A stretch of 64,000 bases of DNA from Yamadazyma tenuis (lineage: Eukaryota > Ascomycota > Pichiomycetes > Serinales > Debaryomycetaceae). The notes beneath the pieces are model-generated. The model worked only from the letters and a program-made list of their open reading frames with translations. It was not told where the DNA came from and searched no databases. The stretch lies in NCBI RefSeq assembly GCF_029203305.1, contig NC_089462.1:124001-188000 (forward strand), given 5' to 3'. Numbering within the stretch: the stretch's first letter is position 1; the number at the start of each line of letters is the position of its first letter. Position numbers and translations under genes: made by a program. Shown piece after piece: positions 58,091-64,000 of the stretch.

Positions 58091-59197
58091 CTAGATATCG
58101 TCGACAATTTCAAGGTTTTCAAAGTTCAATGAAGCTACTCTCTGTTTTGATACTCTTTTATGGTTGTCGATGGGATAAATTTGAGTAGGAAAGAGAAACT
58201 CAATAACCTCCAACGCACCTTTTATTCTTAAAATCTGGCTCTGTGACAAGTACTTACACATCTGATGGCAAGAAACTCTGCAATACAAAACAAATATGGC
58301 CCTCAAGTTATCTGAAGACTCGAGTTTGAGGAGTAGGATAAAACAATAGGCAAATCCGCTACCACTGGTGGAATTCATCAAGTAAACTGGAACAAGTAAG
58401 AGCTCCAAGGCTGACGAGGCAATGCAAACATTTTCTTCGAAGGTGGTCAAGTAGGGAGAAAACTTCTTGGAAAGTAAAGGGTCTTCCCAGACGTACCTAA
58501 ATATTACCGAGTTTATGTTGAAGATTGAGTACAACATGAAGGGAAACAACTTGAAGACGTTTGGTGTGTATAACAAAAGCATTGAAATCACCAACAAGAG
58601 GGTATTTTCAGACTTGACAATGGTGGATATGGGAACGAAGCCTTTTACTGAGGTCTTGTTCCTGATGATAATGGAAAAATGGCGATAAAGTACAATAAAG
58701 TAGGTAATAGTAATATTAACTGCAGCTAAGTGGTAGTAGTGTTCAAATAGCAGGGGACATTTTAAAATCAGAATGAATGCCATAGTAACCCCCCATATTG
58801 TACCTAAGTGACACGAGAGCCACAAATATTCTAGGAAACTGGAGTTCTCCAGAATAAGTTGCACATAATGATGAACAGAAGCTTGCGCCACGGTGGATTC
58901 ATATTGCTGTTTCAACCAGAAGGAAACAATTGAGTAAACCTGAGAGATAATGCCTATTGCAATCTCTAACTCAGGAAAGGAGATCATGTTTATTGGTCTC
59001 AGTTCTTGTTGATGCACTTGGTTGTACAGCATTTGAAAGAATGGTAGTTGCCAAAGGTGTTTGTGCTCGATGTTTTTCGCAGCTTTGTTCCTTTTGCAAC
59101 CGTGGCTGTACATAACCATAGAATGAGAGATATACAATATTGGAAGGCAGTAAAACATACAATTATCATATACGTATATTCCGTTATAACTATTCAT
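58091..59197 (-). CDS. Multi-spanning membrane protein, TMEM33/Pom33-like (tentative)
   Basis: The 368-residue protein has five or six hydrophobic spans. Several blocks resemble the TMEM33 family (Pom33/Per33 of yeast, ER and nuclear pore): FLEYLWLSCHLGTIWGVTMAF; ENTLLLVISMLLLYTPNVFKLFPFMLYSIFN; EENVCIASSALELLLVPVYL; and a C-terminal soluble part after LLLKLESSDNLRAIFVLYCR. The N-terminal 120 residues have no counterpart there, and the protein is longer than Pom33 (279). It may be a divergent paralogue or start further inside (Met codons at residues 14, 27 and 71). The match is by pattern only and could be wrong. Confidence 0.6.
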   Translation of the reverse strand: MNSYNGIYVYDNCMFYCLPILYISHSMVMYSHGCKRNKAAKNIEHKHLWQLPFFQMLYNQVHQQELRPINMISFPELEIAIGIISQVYSIVSFWLKQQYESTVAQASVHHYVQLILENSSFLEYLWLSCHLGTIWGVTMAFILILKCPLLFEHYYHLAAVNITITYFIVLYRHFSIIIRNKTSVKGFVPISTIVKSENTLLLVISMLLLYTPNVFKLFPFMLYSIFNINSVIFRYVWEDPLLSKKFSPYLTTFEENVCIASSALELLLVPVYLMNSTSGSGFAYCFILLLKLESSDNLRAIFVLYCRVSCHQMCKYLSQSQILRIKGALEVIEFLFPTQIYPIDNHKRVSKQRVASLNFENLEIVDDI

Positions 59198-59589
59198 ATA
59201 AAGGTATGCCCCTGTTATCCATGAACGTACTACTTGTCGGTTTATATACCATTGGCCTTGGATTCACTACATACTGACACACAAGCTCGTTATGAATTCG
59301 TATTTCTCAACATACCGTCTCTGACTTACCATCTCTCAACCCAATAACCGGCGCCCCTTCACCACCCGCCATTCATTCACTACTTCTTTTAGGTGTATGA
59401 ACACCCTTTCACGTGCCCCGCACAAACCAGGCGCTGCTGGGTAAACACACATTACCGCGTTTCGATCTCAGTAAAAATAAAGACTGAATCTACCTTCTCT
59501 TGTTATAACCCAACATCGGGACCGGTTATTTGAAGAGATCAAACTACACTCGTCACATATTTCATTCTTTTGTACACACAACATCAGCC
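59198..59589. other. Divergent promoter region with CACGTG and GTAAACA
   Basis: This 392-base region contains a perfect CACGTG E-box in TTTCACGTGCC (59410-59415) and a GTAAACA forkhead-type motif (59440-59446). These are candidate Cbf1 (or other bHLH) and Fkh sites for the NIPA-type gene. No ORF is supported. Confidence 0.5.
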
Positions 59590-60693
59590 ATGGTGGATGA
59601 TAAATATATTGGTTTGGCGCTCGCCATGTCCTCTTCATTGGCCATAGGTGTTTCGTTTATTGTCACGAAAAAGGGTCTTTTAGATGCCTCCCACAGAAGT
59701 GGAAACAGTAACGCCGATGGACACGAGTACCTTGGTAATCCTATCTGGTGGGCGGGTATGGTAACGATGGCCATAGGAGAAATCGCCAACTTTGCTGCAT
59801 ATACGTTTGCTCCTCCGATTTTGGTGACTCCTTTAGGTGCCTTATCAGTTATTATTGGTGCTGTGTTGGCAGCCATCTTCTTGAAGGAAGAGTTGGGAAC
59901 CCTCGGAAAGATGGGCTGTGCCATCTGCTTGTTGGGGTCCGTTATTATAGTGTTACACGCTCCACCAGATAAAGAGATCGAAACTGTTGATGAAATCTTG
60001 GGCTATGCCTTCAAGCCTGGATTCTTGTTTTACTGCTTCTTGGTGACGGTTTACTCGTTGTTCACCATCTACAAGATTGTACCAAAGTATGGCCATACCA
60101 ACCCAATGATCTACATTTCGATCTGCTCTTCGGTTGGTAGCATCTCGGTGATGTCCATTAAAGCGTTTGGAATTGCCTTGAAATTGACTTTCAGAGGAAA
60201 CAACCAGTTCACCCACTTGTCCACATACTTCTTTGTGCTTGTGGTGGGTGTATGTATCGTGACCCAAATGAACTACTTCAACAAGGCCTTGGACCAGTTC
60301 GACACTTCGATTGTGAACCCGTTGTACTATGTCACGTTCACGACGTGCACGTTGGTAGCTTCGTTCATTCTCTTCAGAGGATTCAACACTACGTCGGCTG
60401 TCAACATCATCTCATTATTGATCGGGTTCTTGATCATCTTCTCTGGGGTGTACTTGTTGAACATCTCAAGAAAAGAGAACGAAGACAGAACCAGAGAAAT
60501 CTTCGGAGTTCACACCGGTAAAGACATTGGCCCAATGGATGGAGGTGTCACTGGGTTCCAGTCGTTGAGGAGATCCATGCAAGTCTCGAGAGGAGACTAC
60601 GATGAAGAAACAGTAGGGTTAAGAAGATTCGATAGCTTTGAATTGGAAAGTGATGAAGACGCTACCACCATTCAAGCCACGCATAGAAACTAA
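59590..60693 (+). CDS. NIPA-type magnesium transporter
   Basis: This 367-residue membrane protein belongs to the NIPA (DUF803) family of the drug/metabolite transporter superfamily. Some members move Mg2+ across plasma or endosomal membranes. Nine spans can be traced, with the family motifs GLALAMSSSLAIGVSFIVTKKGL, NPIWWAGMVTMAIGEIANFAAYTFAPPILVTPLGALSVIIGAVLA, FLKEELGTLGKMGCAICLLGSVIIVLHAP, and NKALDQFDTSIVNPLYYVTFTT. The cytosolic tail has Ser/Glu-rich sites. I start at the ATG at 59590 (MVDDKYIG), because codons upstream begin only at a TTG and look untranslated. Confidence 0.93.
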   Translation: MVDDKYIGLALAMSSSLAIGVSFIVTKKGLLDASHRSGNSNADGHEYLGNPIWWAGMVTMAIGEIANFAAYTFAPPILVTPLGALSVIIGAVLAAIFLKEELGTLGKMGCAICLLGSVIIVLHAPPDKEIETVDEILGYAFKPGFLFYCFLVTVYSLFTIYKIVPKYGHTNPMIYISICSSVGSISVMSIKAFGIALKLTFRGNNQFTHLSTYFFVLVVGVCIVTQMNYFNKALDQFDTSIVNPLYYVTFTTCTLVASFILFRGFNTTSAVNIISLLIGFLIIFSGVYLLNISRKENEDRTREIFGVHTGKDIGPMDGGVTGFQSLRRSMQVSRGDYDEETVGLRRFDSFELESDEDATTIQATHRN

Positions 60694-60820
60694 ACACAGC
60701 CGTGAATGGCCCTGGCTCGTGTACTATATCAAGGTTTTAACATAAATATATATTTCGTTGTTTAAAATACACTCTTCGACAGAAGAAAACCCTATATAAT
60801 GCAGCAGGTAGATGTTCTAA

Positions 60821-61279
60821 TTAGATGTCGTCAATGTCCAATTCATCAGCTCCCTCTTCTTCCGAATCTTCAGCCCCGAACTCGAAGTTGACGTCTTCGT
60901 CTTCGTCTCCTCCAAAAGTATCGGTTTCATTGATCTTTGCGTTTTCTGGTAATTCTCCCACATTCTTTAAGGTTCTAGCCTCGTCTGAGTTGTACTTGTG
61001 AACAACATCACAGGTTTCGTCTTGAAATTCCCTCAAACAAACCAAGATAATATCACCTTGGCCCATCCATACCTTCTTTCTCAACTTACCTCTAATGTGG
61101 CCCATTCTCTTGATACCATCAAAACAACTGACCTCTAGTCTACCGTTACCTAACATCTTGGTAATTTGGGCATATTCTTGGGACTCTTCCTTGTAGATCA
61201 ATTCTCTCTTTTGTCCCGAGTTGTCGTTCTTTCCTCTTCTTCTGTTCTTTCCTCCTTTACCTTTACCAGATTTTCCCAT
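60821..61279 (-). CDS. TIF11: Translation initiation factor eIF1A
   Basis: eIF1A binds the 40S A site, promotes scanning and start-codon selection, and later helps subunit joining. After the basic N-terminal tail ([18 protein letters not shown]) comes the S1-like OB fold (about residues 30-95, [45 protein letters not shown]). The acidic C-terminal tail ends DELDIDDI, the eIF5B-binding motif. The length of 152 residues matches S. cerevisiae (153). It has a 139-base divergent promoter with CTK3, including a GCCGCGCGCTGC segment. Confidence 0.97.
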   Translation of the reverse strand: MGKSGKGKGGKNRRRGKNDNSGQKRELIYKEESQEYAQITKMLGNGRLEVSCFDGIKRMGHIRGKLRKKVWMGQGDIILVCLREFQDETCDVVHKYNSDEARTLKNVGELPENAKINETDTFGGDEDEDVNFEFGAEDSEEEGADELDIDDI

Positions 61280-61418
61280 GGTGTAAGTACGATTTGCTGT
61301 ATCTATAAAAAACTCGATGGTTTGAGAAAAAATTTTATGGTGTCAACAGTCGTGTACAGGCCGCGCGCTGCACTTGATATTCAATTTCGTGCTGCTTTTC
61401 TGTGCTTGGGAAGACTAC

Positions 61419-62333
61419 ATGGATTCTTTTGAGGCAAACACCCAATTCACTCAACTATTGCGTGAGTTGAACCCAACTGTGCAGAGCTTGCGCAAAGCGG
61501 CACACTTCGCCATCAAAAACTGGGAAAATGAAGACTACTTGTTTACTTCCATCATGAGTATTCTCCAGGACCCCAAAATCGAGGTCAATACCAAATCTAC
61601 CATCTTTCAGTTTATCGATATCTTGGTTAACGAGTCTCATACTATATCACTGCAACCGCGGTCCAACTACTCATATCCTTACATTTCCAGTGTCAAAAAC
61701 TCACTACCCCTGATTTTATTGGATGTGTTACCTGCTTCCAACAATTACAATCTCCATAGTGTTTTCAACAGTCTTCGAAATATTTCTCGGGTGTTGAAGA
61801 TTGACTGCCAGAAGTTTGAAGATGACTTCTCGTCCTTCAGTCCAGATATTTTGGACGATAATGACAGACAAAACATCGATTTGAATGTTCCCTATCCCAA
61901 CATTACCCTTGAGAATTCAGATTCTGCCAACGATCCTGTGACTCGGACCTGGGAATTACTTTCCCAGAAGCGTAAACAAAGCTACTATGAGAGACTTAGG
62001 CTTCTTAAACACCAAAAACCGGTGGAACAAGAGGTTAAAGAGTCGGAAATGTTCAATTTGAGGCCCAAGGATAAATATGGCCCTAACGAATTGTCAAGAA
62101 AACAGATTCTTCTGAGAATGGAAGACGATAGAGAAACACATAAAAGGTCAAAGGAGAATCTCTGGGTGGTAAATCGTCCAAAAGAGGTGCCGTATGTCAC
62201 TGAACATGAATTTCAACAGTACTACTGGAACAGATATGACTCACTCTCGGATAAAGACGAAAAGGCATTGTTGGAAACCCTTGATGACTTCAATACCGTG
62301 GTGATGGCCAGCTACAAAGACAACCAGTTTTAG
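61419..62333 (+). CDS. CTK3: CTDK-I gamma subunit
   Basis: Ctk3 is a subunit of the kinase complex that phosphorylates Ser2 of the RNA polymerase II C-terminal domain. The N-terminal half is a CID-like helical domain (about residues 5-140, LLRELNPTVQSLRKAAHFAIKNWENEDYLFTSIMSIL...TIFQFIDILVNES). The C-terminal half is charged and ends DEKALLETLDDFNTVV. I start at the ATG at 61419 (MDSFEANTQF); in-frame sequence upstream begins at a TTG and is hydrophobic. The result of 304 residues is near S. cerevisiae (296). Confidence 0.94.
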   Translation: MDSFEANTQFTQLLRELNPTVQSLRKAAHFAIKNWENEDYLFTSIMSILQDPKIEVNTKSTIFQFIDILVNESHTISLQPRSNYSYPYISSVKNSLPLILLDVLPASNNYNLHSVFNSLRNISRVLKIDCQKFEDDFSSFSPDILDDNDRQNIDLNVPYPNITLENSDSANDPVTRTWELLSQKRKQSYYERLRLLKHQKPVEQEVKESEMFNLRPKDKYGPNELSRKQILLRMEDDRETHKRSKENLWVVNRPKEVPYVTEHEFQQYYWNRYDSLSDKDEKALLETLDDFNTVVMASYKDNQF

Positions 62334-62380
62334 GCGACCTTTTATTTATATACAACTTATAGTGAATGTAACGATCATGT

Positions 62381-64000
62381 CTACATATTTGCAATCGATG
62401 TCGAGATGATACTCAACAACTCATTTCTTCCCGCAACACCGTACTTGGCCGAGGTACTCTTGCAGTTACTATCCAAAGCCGCTACTGTCAACACATTGGG
62501 AATGACGTTTTGGTCTCCCAACGTGTTTCCAAGTTGGAAATTGGGTTCATCCACGGAGGTGGTTCCTCCACTAACAAAGAGACCTGAAACTCCATGTCCA
62601 TCATTCGGATACTCAAGAGAAGGAGTCTTTTCCTTGATGGGAGTAGACGTTGCAGAATCGTTCACCACTCGAGGTTTGAAGTCGTTGAGGGAATTATTAT
62701 TGAAGTAGTGGACCAAGAAATTGAGTGCTCTTAAACTTAATTGGTTTTGCTGGATCACCACATTGTTCCTGATCAATGAAGCGTGAATACCATCACTTTC
62801 ATCAAAGAGTAAATTGACATGTTGAATTAAGTCTCCCATAAGATCGATGCTTCTATGCTTATCCTCATAAATAGACTTCCCCGGGTTGAAAATAATCGTA
62901 CAATCCTCTATTTCTGCCTTGGAACCCGGGAGCCGCTCAACCTTGGCTTCCACGAGTTGCCTTACTTGAGGCATCCAGTTACCAATTTCCAGTTCGTTGA
63001 CGATCGAAATCCACTTCTTTGATCCTTTGAACTTGATGTAGGCTCCATTCTCTGCAATCAAACCCATACTTGGAACTCTTCTGAACATGGTATCGAGAGT
63101 CAGTCTCTTCATGTAGCTACACAAAAACACCTTGTTATTATCATCCGATAACACATTGTTCAAAAGAGTAGCTAGGTGGGATGGAGGAAGAATATCCGAG
63201 TTCTTGATGTCCCTTGTCTTCATCGAAACAGGCACACTGTCTGGTCTGCTATCTGCAAAGCTCGTGATTGCGGAAGCAGTTTCCAAGTTTATAAAGAATA
63301 ACCTGCTACCACCTTTACTGTCTGAATAAAAATTCTGGAAGACATTCTTACTAAATGTGCTCAAGTTGATTCTGTTTCTTTCGTGGTTGATTTTCCATGC
63401 CTCAATAATACTGGCCATACATCCCTTAATCCAGCTTCTGTAATCATGGCAAGCAACAACACTGTTACAGTTGGTCCATCTAGTCAATTTCTCTTCTGGT
63501 GACATGGTTAACAGAGTATAATACTTCTCGGAAAAATCATTCACATCCCATGGGTTTATCAACACCGCACCCTGTCCATCCAACTCCAATAAGTTGGACG
63601 AACCGGTGAACTCACTCAACATCAACGGCGATTTTCTTTCGGTCGAAGCAATGATGAACTCATGACAAGTCAAATTCAAACCCTCTCTCATTGAGGAGAC
63701 GATGAACATATCAGCTTCAACCTGTAAAGCTAAGTATTGGTCAAAAGCTATATCTTGTTGCAAAAGGACCACAGGTTGGCTTACCGATATATTGGTGGCC
63801 ATCGCATTGATTCGACTGACAATCTGCATGACATCTGCTGAATAGTCATCATCAGAGGGAGTCCCAATACATACTTGAATCAAAACAGTGTTATCAATGT
63901 AAGATGGGTGCTTTTGGAGGAATTTTTCGTATGCTGATAACTTTTCTTTTATACCTCTCAACTTGTCCAACTTGTCTCTCGAGACAATCAACTTCTGATC
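62381..64000 (-). CDS. TPS3: Trehalose synthase complex regulatory subunit, C-terminal part (cut by right edge)
   Basis: The visible 539 residues cover the end of the glycosyltransferase-20 domain and a phosphatase-like domain. The first part has KLIVSRDKLDKLRGIKEKLSAYEKFL, ADMFIVSSMREGLNLTCHEFI and INPWDVNDFSEKYY. In the phosphatase-like part the catalytic DxDGT is replaced by FFINLETASAI, so it cannot work as a normal HAD phosphatase. That loss is typical of the regulatory subunits Tps3/Tsl1, as opposed to Tps2. Tps1 lacks this second domain. I cannot separate TPS3 from TSL1. The frame is open to position 64000, so the start lies outside the window. Confidence 0.88.
   Translation of the reverse strand, partial: DQKLIVSRDKLDKLRGIKEKLSAYEKFLQKHPSYIDNTVLIQVCIGTPSDDDYSADVMQIVSRINAMATNISVSQPVVLLQQDIAFDQYLALQVEADMFIVSSMREGLNLTCHEFIIASTERKSPLMLSEFTGSSNLLELDGQGAVLINPWDVNDFSEKYYTLLTMSPEEKLTRWTNCNSVVACHDYRSWIKGCMASIIEAWKINHERNRINLSTFSKNVFQNFYSDSKGGSRLFFINLETASAITSFADSRPDSVPVSMKTRDIKNSDILPPSHLATLLNNVLSDDNNKVFLCSYMKRLTLDTMFRRVPSMGLIAENGAYIKFKGSKKWISIVNELEIGNWMPQVRQLVEAKVERLPGSKAEIEDCTIIFNPGKSIYEDKHRSIDLMGDLIQHVNLLFDESDGIHASLIRNNVVIQQNQLSLRALNFLVHYFNNNSLNDFKPRVVNDSATSTPIKEKTPSLEYPNDGHGVSGLFVSGGTTSVDEPNFQLGNTLGDQNVIPNVLTVAALDSNCKSTSAKYGVAGRNELLSIISTSIANM

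Noticed and set aside
59530..59589. Upstream extension of the NIPA-type transporter to 59530
   Set aside because: It begins at TTG, and the transporter family starts at or just before the first span, as with the ATG at 59590.

Overview
The window is nuclear DNA of a budding yeast, densely and almost uniformly packed with housekeeping genes. Protein families and gene lengths match Saccharomyces cerevisiae. Two features point to the CUG-Ser (Candida/Debaryomyces) clade. In-frame CTG codons are rare and fall at positions where the families carry Ser (the clearest is 36163-36165 in VMS1). Short introns with GTATGT / TACTAAC signals sit in genes that S. cerevisiae keeps intronless or splices elsewhere. 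Leucine is mostly TTG, and the highly expressed ATP2 is strongly codon biased. I found no tRNA or rRNA gene, no transposon, no LTR and no CRISPR array. All products below are read with the standard code, so CTG residues shown as Leu are probably Ser.

Layout. 1-5 kb: an acidic protein cut by the left edge, SPS19 (fatty-acid oxidation), GCS1 (Arf GAP), CAX4 (dolichol-PP phosphatase), then a 1.27 kb gap with G-rich repeats. 5-16 kb: KAP95, septin SHS1, NNR1, an unrecognised Pro-rich protein, a four-TM membrane protein behind two Mcm1/CArG-like boxes, and MET17. 16-24.9 kb: a degenerate G-rich minisatellite, a GIY-YIG (T5orf172) protein, SUB2 (spliced), a small mitochondrial-looking protein, PRO3, JHD2 and ATP2 (spliced). 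24.9-40.4 kb: STE24 (60-nt in-frame intron), LUC7, an F-box protein, a five- or six-exon GH72 glucanosyltransferase, PFF1, HEM12 (spliced), VMS1, RDH54 and a tiny spliced TSC3-like gene. 40.9-64 kb: TRM732, SLT11, ALG14, an Artemis/SNM1-like nuclease, RPC11, ORC2, an Ark/Prk-type kinase, EMW1, a TMEM33/Pom33-like protein, a NIPA-type transporter, TIF11, CTK3, and a TPS3/TSL1-type protein cut by the right edge.

Genes are monocistronic and not arranged by pathway. Divergent pairs share short promoters (TIF11/CTK3, RPC11/ORC2, LUC7/F-box). Several convergent pairs are extremely tight: the STE24 and LUC7 stop codons overlap, and the F-box and GH72 stops are one base apart. Related functions recur by chance: splicing and mRNA export (SUB2, LUC7, SLT11), wall and glycan synthesis (CAX4, ALG14, GH72), DNA repair and replication (RDH54, Artemis-like, ORC2), and nuclear transport and pore (KAP95, Pom33-like).

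The points most worth a second look are: (a) the GH72 gene, where a consensus intron would swap an acidic C-terminus for a GPI-anchor signal; (b) the unlisted 58-residue TSC3-like gene; (c) the GIY-YIG protein beside the minisatellite; (d) an Artemis-type nuclease in a yeast; (e) the frame-neutral STE24 intron; and (f) paired Mcm1/CArG boxes.
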